Below, in pieces: positions 28,530-41,785 of a DNA stretch of 64,000 bases. Position 1 is the stretch's first letter; each line of letters opens with the position of its first letter. This stretch comes from Chrysomallon squamiferum (lineage: Eukaryota > Mollusca > Gastropoda > Neomphalida > Peltospiridae). The position numbers and the translations under genes are program-made. The notes under the pieces were generated by a model. It ran no database searches and was not told where the DNA came from. It saw nothing but the letters and a program-made list of their open reading frames with translations. Location: assembly GCA_012295275.1 (NCBI GenBank), contig CM022672.1, forward strand, positions 29,658,732-29,722,731. Reading direction: 5' to 3'.

Positions 28530-29366
28530 AAATGACAAAACTGGGTGAAAATTTAAAAAGTAAATCAGATTTTGTTTGAAAGTGACTATTATTTTGTAAT
28601 TTAACAAGTTTAAACGATACAGTAATTCAGGATAAAAACAACTTTTTTATATTTATTTTTGTTTTTAAGAACATAAATAAAGTAAACAAATTAACTAAAT
28701 TAATTACCTTACAATAAATAAATATTTAAAAATAAAAATAAATAAAATAAACAAATTAATTACTTTATTAAATCCTGTCTGGAACTGTTTGGATGGTACT
28801 GGATCTGGTTAAAATAAAAGAAATTATCATCACTGTTAGAGATAAAAAATATTTTGGTATTTAGTCACGTATACACACTGGCTCACCAATGTTGATATTC
28901 TACATGTTCAGTTTAACAGTTTACACTGTCCTTATTTACCGAGTGAAAAATACTTGACCCTGTTTAGTCACGTTTCGAATACACTAGTCATAAGTGTTTC
29001 CCAAAATTAATTCAGGTACCTAAAGGGGGGTAGCAAAGTGAGAAGAACATATTTTCTCAAATTTGTCACAAACGTTAATTATAAATAAATATATTAGTAA
29101 ATCAGTCTATTAATAAGCGAATAAATAAATAAGTAAATAAAATAAAATAAAATAAATGTAATTAACAGATATGTCACTATTTTTATAGTAGTATACGTTT
29201 GGTGATAATGGTAGTATTAACATTAGCAGTAATTATTAATACTAGTAGTAAAAGTAGAGTACTGGTAGTATTTATATTAGTATAAATATTAGTAGTAATA
29301 CTAGTAGTAGTAATAGTAGTAGAGTACTGCTAGTATTTATATTATTTATATTACTATTTATATTAC

Positions 29367-29398
<32 letters not shown>

Positions 29399-30667
29399 AT
29401 AGAGTGCTGGTATTATTTATATTACTATTAGTATTAGTACTAATACTTGAAGTGATAGTTTTGTTGGTATTATTGTTGTACAGTCTCTTTATTTTTTTAT
29501 ATTTTTTTTAAAGTGTTTTCATTTCCCAAAATAAAACAGGAGAATATTTTAGCAGATGATGCTTATTCAAGCCACTATGTTTGTGATTATTATCAATCAT
29601 ATATCATTACATGAACAGAAATTTAGATTTTTTTTTTAAATTACGAAAAATGACATATAATACACAATACTAGAGCACGCTTCTAGGATTTAACTCAGGT
29701 ACGGACCTGACACTGATACGAAATAACTCCCTCTCCTGACAACAATCAGTTGATCAGGTGATTCAGAATGACCGCGTGACAGACACAGATAAAATACTTC
29801 GACATGAGATATAAATTTTGTTTAATTTAATACTGAAGTGCTGGGTATCGAATGTTTTTCTGGGTACAAAGGCAGGACTTTGTTTAATTGCTTCATTTAA
29901 TATAATTTAAAAATAAAATTTTAATAACGATAATAAAAAAATAAAAAAATGTACCTCACAATTTAGAAGACTAAATCAATGTGGATTGCACAAACAACAC
30001 AATCCAAACAAAGATAAGATTTTGTAAACTGTATAGTTCTTGGTTTCGTTCTGATTATTATTGTTATTGTTATTGTTATTGTTTTTGCTATCACCGTCTA
30101 GGGCCTGTTTGAAACACTATGGCAGAGATTAATAAATTAAAACTGACTATCGTGATGGTATAATACAATACTCATCCATTAGATACATAATGTACCAATA
30201 ACTTTAGTTTATTAATTTAGAAATATATTTTCTAATAATATTAAAGAAAACAAAAACAAATAAATTATTTGCTGATTTTGGGAAAGATGATTTAAAATAA
30301 GGAATCAGTCGATTGAATTCTATTTAGAATTGGGCACGAGAGAAGCAGAATACCTATATAACTATAAGTGTTAAGTTATATTATACTTTTAAAAGAAATA
30401 GGTTGTTAATGACGCAGATTACACTGCATGATGGCGGTACCAGTGTCTGTCTGTCTGTCTGTATATATAGTATTTATAACGCATTTATATTTTCTCTATT
30501 TGATATATACAGACTACACAATCTTAAAATTATATACATATAAAAAAGTATTACTTTATTAAGATTATCTATTGCTAGTTTTTAGAAGAGAAATGTATCT
30601 ACGGAAAAACTGTTTCATTGATATTTGTGTGTAATTTCATAACAGCCAAGATTAAATATATTTGTCA

Positions 30668-30668
<1 letters not shown>

Positions 30669-30731
<63 letters not shown>

Positions 30732-31268
30732 TCAGTTGCTACTTATTACCATTCCTCTCCATCCTACCGATGAAGTAATGTTACTGATAATACTACAACA
30801 ACGAACACAACTACAACAGCTACTACAAAAACAAATACTGCAACTAAAACTACTAGAACGACTGCTACTGCAGTAACTAATAATTCTACTCCAGCTACTA
30901 CAACAACTAATACTGATACTGCAAGTACTATAATAACTAATACTGTTATTATGTCAACTACAACTAACAATTCCACTACAACTATTACAACAACGAATAA
31001 TTCTGCAACAAGTACTACAACAGCTAATACTGATATTATAAGTATTGCATCAACTAACAATTCTACTGCAACTACTACAACAGTTAAGACTTCTCCTGTA
31101 ACAGTACAAAATAATTATGTTACAGGTAATACAACGACTACAATAGAAACAGTATATACTAGTCGTAGAAATATTATATACTAGCAGCAGCAGAAATAGT
31201 AGTTGCAGTAGTAGTATAACTTGGAGTAACAGTTGCTTTAATATTTTATCTTCTTCTTCTTCTTCTTC

Positions 31269-31329
<61 letters not shown>

Positions 31330-31330
31330 T
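30669..31330. repeat. Block of (ATT)n, diverged ACT/ACA array, (TTC)n(ATT)n
   Basis: (ATT)n at 30669-30731 and 31270-31327 bracket a diverged trinucleotide array (30780-31150) that stays open as a Thr/Asn-rich frame on one strand and a Val-rich frame on the other. Composition and lack of splice or start context argue against a real protein. Confidence 0.8.
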
Positions 31331-33730
31331 GTTTTTGTTGTTATTTCAGAGGCTCTGTAGTGACCAACATGATTTGTTTACAACACACGTCTCTGCTGCT
31401 AGTTTTCACGAAAATCTGTCACTGTTTCATGAATAGACGACGCGGTAAAAGCATGTGTATACTGCCTTTGTAGATATTAGTTTTTATTTATATGTCTTAC
31501 GTCATTAGAGTATTCTTACATGTATTAGAAATTTGTGATAAAATACGTTATTAACCTGTACTTTGTTTTTCCTTTTGTTTTTACACGCATTCAAAATGCA
31601 CTGTGTTCGTCGTTGTTGTAGTTCCCGTTGCTATTGAGTTTGTTATCAACATTTACAGTTGCTGTGAAATCGTGAACGCCTATCTCCCTCTACTATCTTC
31701 CGCCTAGGGAGACAAGTTTGCTCGTAATTATGTATTGAAACATGGCTAAGGTAAATTGTATGTTTTAATATTTTCACTTGTATAAAAGGTTCTGTTCTAA
31801 GAGTTTTTTTTATTAAGAATTCAAATTTCATCGATATTGTTTTATCAGTAGTAAGCGGGAGGGGGGTGGTTATTATGTTTTTTTTTTTTAAGGATTTCTT
31901 TGCTTTGATTACTAGTAAGTGTTTTCATTAATAATTATTACTTTTATCATTATCGTGTTATCTGTTATCTGCAAATAGGAAAAAACCTGTACTAAAATAA
32001 CCGTCGAATAAAAATATTTGATTTGATCGATGACATTCTCAACTTTCAAGTATCTATATATAGAATAATCGTAATAATATGTTGGTCATGTTAACCATCA
32101 ACTATTTATTAAACTATTAATACTGATTATTATCAATTCAAGAACATCCTTCCCATGTAAATTTCACAACAAACGATGTACACAAAAAATCTTATGTACT
32201 GCTGAAAATAATTTCTGTATTTTTATATTTTTATTTTAAAGAATTATAAAACATCAGTTGTTTGTGCAGTATTTCAGGTGAAATTCACATGAGTAGTGAG
32301 TACTGAGAACTGGGTAGGTGGTGTACTAGTGGGGGGGTGGTGAGACGTAGTTTTTTCATTTTTGTTTGAGCGCTGCGGGCCGATCTGAGGTAGATCGATA
32401 AACGAGCCGTCATGACAGCGAAACACATTTTATTTTATTATTTTATTATGATTCTTTTAGTATCGTCGTCATTATCATCATCATCATTATAATTTCTACT
32501 GTGATGCTGCTGATGATGATGATTACTATTATTTTTCCCTTTTATTTTTAAATTTACTGTTTACCGTTTACTTGTAATAAAAACAATAAGAGAAAAATGA
32601 ACAACCATTACAAGGACAACATTAACAAGAGCAACGATGGCAGTAATAGTAGCGAAATAGGACGAACAGACACTGTAAACGCGCTAAATAATAATGAGAA
32701 GTAGAAAAGTAGCATTAATAATAACTGCGATAAGATGATGCTAACGATGCCGAACAACAACAATAACAATAAATAAATAAGTAAATAAAAAGTAATTAGT
32801 GTTTGTGTTTCTCTTTCTCTAATTTTGTCTTTTCGCATGTCTTTTTATTTCATTAATTTGTATCGTCTGATTATTACAGAACCGCCTCATATAGATCTTC
32901 TCTGACGCTTTTGTTTTCTAGATCTCGTTCTCTTGTACTGTCGTTATTTTCATTTTTAAAATATTTTCCTCTCTGTCATGATTACCATTATTATTATTAT
33001 TATTATTATTATTGTTGTTGTTGTTGTTGTTGTTGCTGCTGCTGTTATCAGTAGTAGTAATAATAATAATAATAATAATAGGCTAATAAAATCTGCTAGT
33101 TCAGTAACAAAAATAAAAATCGACGGCAACATCACGGCAGTAATAATAATAATAATAATACAGACACAGAAAAATAACAACGACGACAAAACATTAATAA
33201 TAACAACAACAACAACAACAATAATAATAATGTGCTTGTGGGTGTCTATAGCTTTTACTGGGTTTTTTTAACAGCATTAATCAGAACACACTCAAACCTT
33301 TGTTGAAGAACTGCAGACTGAATGGAGTAACACCAAAACACACACACATACACACAGACACACACCCACACAAATAAATAATAAAAAATAAACAGTCAGG
33401 GTGGAAGAAAATATAACTTAAATGCCTTTACGAGTGAAGACAGAGAAAGGATAGTTCATTTTCTGCACAATTTTCCTCAAGACTATGCACTAATTTTGTG
33501 TGGGTGAGCGTCAGGATTCAAAAGGAGTGATTTGAAAATACTGCCTGCAAGTGAGATTATATCTTCACTTGGGAGGGAGTATCAACAGATTGCTATTGCA
33601 TAGTGTAAATATTATTTTAAATTTTGTTTTTTTATTTATTTTTAAGAAAAAGTTAACTGACTTGTTCTCTGTTACTTATAGGCAAGTCATCATTTACCAG
33701 TCTTTGGAACACACCTGTTCTTTCTATTGT

Positions 33731-34440
33731 CCCAAAATAGATATATGCTGGCAGTGCAAACAAAACAATGAAAAGATACATCAAACTACCAATCTTCCAG
33801 CACAAGAGTAAATGAGAGTGTTTGAAGAACATGATATAACAATTTCTAGACAAGTCAAAGATTAGTAATTTCTGAAGCTGGTATATTTTTCTTTTGGTCA
33901 GCATCTTCCGAGCTCTTTTTCTGCTACAGTCCACCATTATTCTGACTTTGTACAGCAAGTTCACATTCCAAACAGATCTGTCCAGCCAGGACCAGTTTAC
34001 TTCGTTGTGTCAAGAAAATGTGAAATGTTTGGAATATGTTCTGAATCTCTGCCTCAGCAAATAAATTATCTAACAGATGAGGACATCAGCAGCAGTAAAC
34101 GTTCGAATAAGGTAACGTCTTTACTGTGATGACTGCAAACAAAAACGGATTTATGTTGTGGATTTTGGCCTGGAGGGTTATCAGTGGACTTCATTCAGAA
34201 ATATCAATAAACTTTATTCCTACTGGACATACCAAGTGTGCTCTAGTGTTGTCGATTACTGAATACAAAGTTCAAAGGCTCAGACGTGTAGAACCTTATT
34301 GGCTTGTATCAGGATGTAAACAAAGGAAATGAAATCAATTCGGCATTTTTGAGGGTCCAGTGAAGAACCACGAATTATTTATTACAAACAGAAACTTGCC
34401 ATGGGAGTTTGCAGATTACTGAAGAGTTTCATGGAATTCC
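33731..34440 (+). pseudogene. DUF7869-type (transposon-associated) protein relic
   Basis: Ordered plus-strand fragments: DICWQCKQNNEKIHQTTNLP (33740s), then SDFVQQVHIPNRSVQPGPVY and VVSRKCEMFGICSESLPQQI with NYLTDE (33930-34100), and then ANKNGFMLWILAWRVISGLH followed by IPTGHTK (34129-34245). From family memory these match the long repeated proteins carrying DUF7869, whose core is D-N-C-x-GQNKNRF, W-R-V-x-x-G-L-H and GHTKF. At least two stops and several frame changes are present and the core DNC...Q residues are partly lost. These proteins are often multi-copy in invertebrates, suggesting a mobile or domesticated origin. No terminal repeats were seen. Confidence 0.65.
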
Positions 34441-34449
34441 ATCAGTCTG

Positions 34450-36880
34450 TCAGTCAATTAATCTACTAATTAATTAATTTCTTTATTTAACTATTTTGTA
34501 CTGGCGGCTTTTTGTTTTGTTTACTATTACATACACACATTTGTTTTTGACTGTTGTGTAATAGTGTTATTTTATTTTATGTTATTTTTTTTGTTTGTTT
34601 TTTAAATTATTTAATCAAACATTTGTGTTTAATTATTTGATTTAATCAAGGTTTCTGTTTTTATATTTGAGAAATAACTTGTTACTGCAGTGAAGAATGG
34701 TTGTCTGTTTTACATTTTTGGTGTGAAGATGATTTTCGGTGTTAATTTGATTTTTAATTCACTGACTGTGTCATATAGTGTTTTTCAGTTGTTGGTATAA
34801 TTTGGACACAGAAATAATGTTTCATAGATTCAGAAATTTCACAGCTGCAGTTTGGTGTTGTGCTTATTTTATATTTAAATTTGACTATTTAGATTGATGG
34901 AGTTGCTAATTCTGAGTTTTTAAGGTTTTCGTTAGGTACCCAGCGTTGCTGTAAAAACGATATATTTATTTTTTATGATTATCAATTTGCAAACTGATAT
35001 ATTGTAAAACGTTTGAACAGATTTTATTTTAAATAGTTATATATTTGAAGTATCTTTGGTAGCTATCTGGGATGGGATTTTTCAGGAAGATTTGACAACA
35101 TAGTTTTTTATCATCTTTTTACATTTGTAGATCGTGTAAACGACAATACTGTGATAATCTTTTCCCCAAAATAAATACCATTAAATACACGCATATCTTA
35201 TTTAAAAAATATGTGACCCGTTATTATTTGAAAAAGAAAGAAAATCCTCGATCAGAATCCCAAACAACAAAACAAAAACCTGCATCAGTGTTGATAAAAA
35301 ATAAAACTAACTTTGAAAAATCAGAAACAAGTAAGATATAAAGAAACAGGTAAACAAAAGAACTAATCATCATCTGCCAAAATATTTTTAAACAAAAAGA
35401 GAAAATAAAAGATAATCATTAACTACAAAAATAAATAGTGCAAACGAAACTAATTTATTTGATTAATTAATAAACAAATTAAATTTTGTGGGGCCGCTGG
35501 TATTTACCCGACAGCTGTGTATGAAGAAACGAAAACCTGACTTGCTGATTCAGTGGTTGTGTAAACTGTGTGCAATATTTGCCTTATATAAACGACACAT
35601 TATGTGCACAACATTATTCTGAAGCATGTTCCGTTAAGATTAAACTTCTTCAAAAAGCAGGGAATCCATACTCAAAAAACAAAACAAACAGTATGATGAA
35701 TATTATTTTTGGTACTCAATATTTATTTTTATTTTTAATAATAATAATAATAATGATAATAAATTATCAACTATAAACAGATGCCGCAGCAGTACATCAT
35801 CCCTTAATCAAATTATTATATGATTCAATAAAAATATAACGTTTACTTTTTGTGACTTCTTTGTTATCCTCATCACCAGTTTCAGATGAAACATGTGCTT
35901 ATTAGCTGTATTACACACAATAACGTATACCAAAGTATAAAAATATTGACAAAAATCTTCTAAACTGCATTTGATACATGTTTGTTAATAAAATATAATA
36001 TCATTTTAATTAAGAAAAAATATATTAATAACAGCTAAGGAGATAGTTAAGCCAAAAAGCGAATATTTTAACATTAAATATATAATCAAAAGTTTAATTA
36101 TTAAATTATAAAATAATCGTGGATCAATAAATGAAAATTAATATAGAGTAATCGTCACTAATGCAAATATATCTGGATGAAAAGACATACAATGGATAGA
36201 GTGGCATAATCCACCTTCTGTTGAAATGAGTGATTACTTTTGGCTATATTATGAAATTCAAATGCATTCACATGGGTGTCCAGAACAAAGCACAATGACA
36301 CATTCTGCCATTTAATTTGCAGAACTTATTCATTTCCGAAGACAAGCCATCCATAATTTCACTTAAACAAACCAAAGTTGTGAGGAAAAAGAGAAATAAT
36401 CTAGAAATCTGGCTTAATAATAATAATAATAGTTGTCATATCACTGATGCAGAATGTGTTAAACATTATCAACGTTATCAATGCTACTCTATTACTACCA
36501 CTACAATTGTTACTGCTGCTACTGTCACTCTTGATATATTACATTACCATTACAATCACCACTGACATTACTGCTGTTACTATTAATACTACTATCATCA
36601 TTAAACTTCCTTCTCTTTCTCCTCTGCTAAAACCACGAGTGTTCTTTCCACTAATATTGCTACTACTACTACTATTATTACTATTAATTTTACTACTATT
36701 ACCGCTACCACTAATGTTACGACTGACATTACTAGAGGTATGTTTGTCTGACTATATATACGTATGTATGTATGTAAGTACGTATGTGTATGTGTATTTA
36801 TGTATGAGTGTGTACGTATATATGTGTGTGTCTTAAACCAATTAAGAATGAACAAAAATAAAATAAAGTAGTAAATTCAA
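34450..36880. other. AT-rich spacer, no supported gene
   Basis: Trinucleotide-rich runs near 36420-36740 (ACT/ATT) and a TATG-type run near 36765-36830. No exon of the neighbouring phosphatase gene past 36886 was identified here. Confidence 0.5.
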
Positions 36881-36885
36881 CTGAC

Positions 36886-37021
36886 CTTGGTCTGTACGAG
36901 ACCTCTACGCTGATATCTCAGTGGAATCATCACTTTCCTGATGTCGACTCGTCCCGTCGCCTCCAGCTCTTCCAGCAGAATGTCCAGAGCAATGTACGTT
37001 CCTGTTCGGACAATTCCAGCG
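36886..37021 (-). CDS. RPTP exon P-loop to Q-loop
   Basis: Completes Ser, then AGIVRTGTYIALDILLEELE, RKVMIPLRYQRRGLVQTK, donor AAG|gtcagt. The P-loop Arg is kept, but the Gly before it is Val. R-x-x-R-x-x-x-VQT is the Q-loop region. Confidence 0.85.
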
Positions 37022-37472
37022 CTGACGTAAACCATTAGTGATAACATAACATCTTGATATGGCGAACAATACAGTTCAGTGGCAATGAGGGACAAACTAT
37101 TAACATTTATTCATTTTTGGAAAATATTAAAAGAAGGATGAAAGAAAGAAAGTAAATAATAATATGTGTATATACAAATGAGACTTTATGTCTTTACATT
37201 TCAAATAGTGGATTGTCAGTCAGTCTGTTCTGTTATGAAAATGAAATATAACACAAAAATAACTATGAGCTGTAAAATGTTGAAATTTAGGGTAAGGAAT
37301 TAGACACATTAATATTACATTTTTATACAAGTTGACTTGTAAAAAAAAGTGTTGAATTCCGTATTATAACTCAGTATTATTTTGAAAAAAATGTATAAAC
37401 ATAAACTAAGCAAAATGAATGAAGAATGAATTTACTAATAATAGTGTATCTTCTTGTCGTGCGTATCAGCTT

Positions 37473-37506
<34 letters not shown>
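37473..37506. repeat. Poly(T) tract
   Basis: About 34 T residues inside the RPTP intron between 37021 and 37555, followed by a short GT run. Possibly a retroposon tail. Confidence 0.9.
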
Positions 37507-37515
<9 letters not shown>

Positions 37516-37554
37516 CGTTGCTCATTAGATCATTGTGTAAAATACAATTATTAC

Positions 37555-37694
37555 CTGCAGTGCACAACTACCCGTCAAGGAAGTACTGGTTCTGTTTTTC
37601 TCACTTTCAGCAAAAATTGTACGAAGTCATGAACGTTTGTGACTCGATGATCTGGCCATGAAATAAAGTGGAAGTGTTGAAAGGTTTTTGAATT
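37555..37694 (-). pseudogene. RPTP exon WPDH loop to catalytic Cys, one TGA
   Basis: Reads NSKTFQHFHFISWPDHRV, then FLLKVRKTEPVLP, TGA, RVVVHC. It holds the WPD loop with its catalytic Asp and the nucleophile Cys, whose neighbouring Ser codon is split across the intron. The TGA sits just before the strand leading to the P-loop. Confidence 0.82.
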
Positions 37695-38165
37695 CTCAGA
37701 ATAGAAAGCAAAAATAACATTTATTAAGATTAAATTAGAAATTGATTATTGTTATTATGTTACATTCTGAAGCATTATTTCGTGGCAAAATATTTCCTGT
37801 TGTATCGAGTCATTTAAATGAAATTATTTGTGTTAAACACAGACTGTCTGAACCTAACTGACTACGTTCTCGAAATATATGAAATAACTGTTTAATATAT
37901 GCTAATAATCTTTGAACTGTAGTAACGTTTAAGATTTCATTAAAACGGAAATGTACAATTTGTAAGACAACTTTATAGCAAGTAATTGCCGATTTGCTTG
38001 TTCATGTGGCAGATATATTTCAATATGTAAGGCTCGAAGATATCAAACGTTTTTCAAGAATTAATGCAAAAACTAAACTTTTTATTTAGATAATGTTTTT
38101 ATAATAGACTGGTTACCTATATCAAACATACTGGTTAAAACAAATAGAGCAAATTGTAAATGTAT

Positions 38166-38299
<134 letters not shown>

Positions 38300-38339
38300 C
38301 TAATATATTATGAATTTTTTATATATTTTTAATAAGTAC

Positions 38340-38462
38340 CTTTCGGAGAACGGAGAATTTTCTAAACACAAAATCACTTCTTTCCTTTTTTGCAATCACA
38401 GAAATTGCGAAGGCTCCAATGTTAATCGTCTTTGAGTCTGCCCAGTACGGTTCACACCTAGT
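38340..38462 (-). CDS. RPTP exon KCxxYW
   Basis: 41 codons, phase 0. TRCEPYWADSKTINIGAFAI, then AKKERSDFVFRKFSVLRK; matches K-C-x-x-Y-W-P and the R-x-F strand of PTP domains. Open. Directly followed on its 3' side by a (TC)n tract of about 128 bases in the intron. Confidence 0.82.
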
Positions 38463-38895
38463 CTAAAAAAGTAATTCAGTAACAAAACATATTTCAAGTA
38501 TAAATATTGTTGATCCATTAAAAATAGCCCCATATTTATATATTTGCTACATTTCGTCATTTTGAAATCATCAGACAATACGTTATGTTAATAATTGCAA
38601 GTTTTAATAGAAAAGAAAAAGTATATTTTTGTTTTCTGTTTTGTTTTGTGTATGTTAGCTAGAACACAGTATATACTGTTTCAAAATCATGCAAAAATAT
38701 AACTTACTAATAATTCAAAATAACAGTACAAATTAAAGATTCCATTCAAATATAGACAGTTGTCTCTTCACTTTTATTTCATTATTACTTGTAAGCTAAA
38801 AAAGGAGTAATGAGATATTTATATTTGATGTATTGTAGATAAAATACTATATTCATAGTTACATATCGGTAGTATTCTGTTATTACAATATTTAC

Positions 38896-38993
38896 CTTGC
38901 TAGCTTCAACAAGTTTGGTCAGCATTACAATGTGTCCTCAGCCATTCTCTCAGATTATTCTCCAGAAATGTGACAAAGTCTTTATGTTTGGTG
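38896..38993 (-). pseudogene. RPTP exon FWxxxW / IVMLT with two TGA codons
   Basis: 98 bases, phase fits the neighbours. Reads PNIKTLSHFWRII, TGA, ENG, TGA, GHIVMLTKLVEASK. The first TGA is at the position of the conserved Trp of the FWxMxW motif. The acceptor TTATTAG lies inside the edge of an expanded trinucleotide repeat (39001-39100). Confidence 0.8.
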
Positions 38994-39000
38994 CTAATAA

Positions 39001-39025
39001 CAACAACAAGACCACTACTACTACA

Positions 39026-39099
<74 letters not shown>

Positions 39100-39100
39100 T
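39001..39100. repeat. (ACT)n(AAT)n microsatellite at an exon edge
   Basis: CAA, ACT and AAT triplets that run up to the splice acceptor of the RPTP exon starting at 38993. On the minus strand the tract supplies the sequence just upstream of the acceptor. Confidence 0.93.
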
Positions 39101-39265
39101 ATGTGTCTAAATATTTCACATAATTTTTTTAGTAATGAATATGATTCATATATTTGTTTATATTCTTCATTTTCTTCATATGCCTGAAAGAGAACCAATA
39201 TTAAAACAATAATAATAAAAATATTAGTAAGGTTTAAAATTAGAAAAATCTTAGTAATCTTTAAA

Positions 39266-39269
<4 letters not shown>

Positions 39270-39319
<50 letters not shown>

Positions 39320-39320
39320 A

Positions 39321-39365
<45 letters not shown>
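39270..39365. repeat. (TC)n(TA)n compound microsatellite
   Basis: TC units passing through TATC into TA units, like the tract at 4412-4501. Confidence 0.95.
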
Positions 39366-39370
<5 letters not shown>

Positions 39371-39489
39371 CATACATGCACATGCATACATACTCAGACA
39401 CACACAGACACACATATTGTAAAATTTAAATAACAAAGAAAAAATAAAACAGTACAATATTAAATGAAATATCATAATGTGAATAAAAT

Positions 39490-39578
39490 ACTGGAGTTGA
39501 TGTAATCAGAATATGAGATACCCGGGTATCACTTTTATGGTCATGTTAAAAATAAACAAATAAGCTTATAATAACCCT
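39490..39578 (-). pseudogene. RPTP exon with RV...SDYINSS, frameshifted
   Basis: Starts RVIISL after TATCCTCAG and, after a change of frame, reads PGISYSDYINSSI, matching the conserved DYINAS motif of PTPs. The right end of the exon is not clear. The frame change makes the gene non-functional unless the assembly is wrong. Confidence 0.55.
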
Positions 39579-39658
39579 CTGAGGATAAAGAAAACAAAAT
39601 ATGGAGGCCTTGCATTTTGCCATGAAGACTTCTAAAGCGAACAGAATGACGCATACAC

Positions 39659-39763
39659 CTGAGAATACAGCATACATGGGTAGAATCCCTGATATCTGTT
39701 CTTTATTCGGTTGTTAGTTATTTGTGAAACATCGTACGATGATGTGAATTTGGTTGGCAGTTT
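39659..39763 (-). CDS. RPTP exon with KNRY motif
   Basis: Acceptor TTATTTCAG. Reads KLPTKFTSSYDVSQITNNRI, then KNRYQGFYP. The N-x-x-KNRY element is the classical start of the PTP domain. The end, CMLYSQ|gtgta, departs from the usual YPYDHSR, an early sign of decay. Confidence 0.75.
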
Positions 39764-40079
39764 CTGAAATAATAAATGAAAATGACTGAGATAAAATTAT
39801 GTCAACCAGTTCAAATGTTAATTTTACATATATTTTCTGTTTTCTGTGACAAGGTACGACTTTACATATCATATTATTTCTTAATTTTCCGAATTCCATA
39901 AAACATAACAATTATTTTCCATAAGTTTGAACAATATTTTGAAAATATTGAAAAGACTTTAACAAATTTATTTATTTGTACATAAACATAATGTAAAATT
40001 AACATTTCAATTCTTTATTACGGAACATAAAATTAGATAAATGAAGATATTTTATAATTTGCATTACACAAAAATAAAC

Positions 40080-40303
40080 CTTGTATTCTCTATCAAAACC
40101 TCCAGGCTGGTGTCTGATTTTCTCCATAATTTGAGACAGTTCATTGACAGACACACCAGTCTCTGGCAGGGTGAAGTCGTTGATGTTGTAGAATACAGAA
40201 GCTGACCTCTCGTCCTGGACATCTTGTTCGTCAACCTCTTCAGCTGAAGACTCAACAGTAACAGTCACTTTATTTCTGTGTTTCTGTCGGCTGGCTCCCG
40301 TGA
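40080..40303 (-). CDS. RPTP juxtamembrane exon
   Basis: Acceptor CTTGGCAG, donor AAG|gttta. Codes for TGASRQKHRNKVTVTVESSA and, near the end, VNELSQIMEKIRHQ with GGFDREYK. The last part matches the helix-turn-helix stretch just before RPTP D1 domains (L-x-x-I, F-x-x-EY). Open throughout. Confidence 0.8.
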
Positions 40304-40309
40304 CTGCCA

Positions 40310-41140
40310 AGATTAGAACACAAAACATACAAATTCAGTGTTTTTAAAACAGGGCGTGACTCTCTCATCAAACACTAACTGGACAGAGAAACATGGAAAA
40401 TGATGTTTAAAATCAGCCAACAACAACAACAACAATTGTTATTGTTATTATTATTATTATAATATATATAAAGCTTCTTTTTTTTAGGGGGGGGTGGGTA
40501 TAAATGTTTTCTGTTCTTTTCTCATAGTTCTTTAAGCCGTACAAATCAATAATAAAACAATCTGACATGAATTCAGTACACTGACAAGTTCCAACTGAAC
40601 TTTTATTTACTCATACTAAACACGGGAATCTAAATTTAAAGCATTTAATTTAATTTGTTGGCAACATTTTTTTGAATTCAAAAATATTTAGCAACTAATA
40701 ACTAGTTTATATTATTATAAACACACAAAACCACCCCTTAAAGGCATAATATTTATTAACTTCACTGTATTAACTGAACTTGTGTAGTATGTTTTCTTAA
40801 TTTTTGTTAATAATGTTCTGTGTTAGTTAATATTAAAATGAATGTCAAGAAATGCAGAATTAGTGTTTAAATCAAAACGCTATATTTATGCTCTAAATAA
40901 TGTATTTGAATTTATACGTTTTAAACAGAAAAATAAATATAAATTTTTAATGTATTTTAGCAAGATGTGCCAATTGAAAAGAAAAATATATGCCTCTTCA
41001 ACATGAAGATCTGTTGACTTTTAACTAATTTTATGAGGCATCTTTATGTAATATTTTTATGTTACGAAAGAACCATCTTGCACTGATATTTCATTTCATT
41101 TTTTGCTATATTAAATTCTTATTGTATCATTGTACACAAG
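40310..41140. other. Intergenic/intronic AT-rich DNA upstream of RPTP exons
   Basis: No transmembrane exon or other coding stretch recognised. Small CAA/TTA runs near 40422-40460. Confidence 0.5.
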
Positions 41141-41149
41141 ATTGGATTG

Positions 41150-41783
41150 TTAAATCATCATATTGGAACATAAATATACATTGTTATATAGTATAAAGAT
41201 ATATCGTGTTAAATAACAACAGTGGAACATAAATATATATTGTAATATTGTAGAAAGACGTATTGTGTTAAATAAGGATATTGGAACATAAATACATATC
41301 GTTATATTGTATATAAAATCATCCTGTTATATAACCATTGAGTAGCATATAAATATTGTTATACTGTACAAATGTTCATAAAGTTTAATAACCATACTGA
41401 AACATAAATACATATTGTTATATTGTACAAAGGTTTATCATGTTAATTAACCATACTGGAATATAAATATATAAATATATATAAATAAATAACAATAGAA
41501 AGTTTTTCGTGTTAATTCACAATACTGGAACACAAATATATCTTGTTACATTGTACAAATGTTCATCCTGTTAAATAACGATACTGGAACATAAATACAT
41601 ATTGTTATATTGTACTAAGATTTATAACGTAAATTAACCATACTGAAATATAAATATATACTGTTACCAATAAATAACGACAGAAACGTTTATCTTGTTA
41701 ATTCACAATACTGGAACATAAGTATATATTGTTACATTACAGAAAAGTTCATCGTGTTAAATAAGGATACTGGAACGCAGATA
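41150..41783. repeat. AT-rich minisatellite (about 60-bp units)
   Basis: About ten diverged units carrying TACTGGAACATAAATA, TTGTTATATTGTA and TTCATCGTGTTAAATAA blocks. The array resumes after the mariner at 42568-42620, so the transposon split it. Some pairs of units repeat as dimers (TTAATTCACAATACTGGAAC occurs near 41505 and 41700). Confidence 0.85.
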
Positions 41784-41785
41784 TA

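Noticed and set aside
29640-29790. Possible tRNA-derived SINE (GC-richer patch)
   Set aside because: No A/B box pair and no cloverleaf that I could build; not enough to call.
30764-31184. Open frames rich in Val (minus) or Thr/Asn (plus)
   Set aside because: They follow from a diverged ACT/ACA trinucleotide array; there is no gene-like start, splice site or domain.
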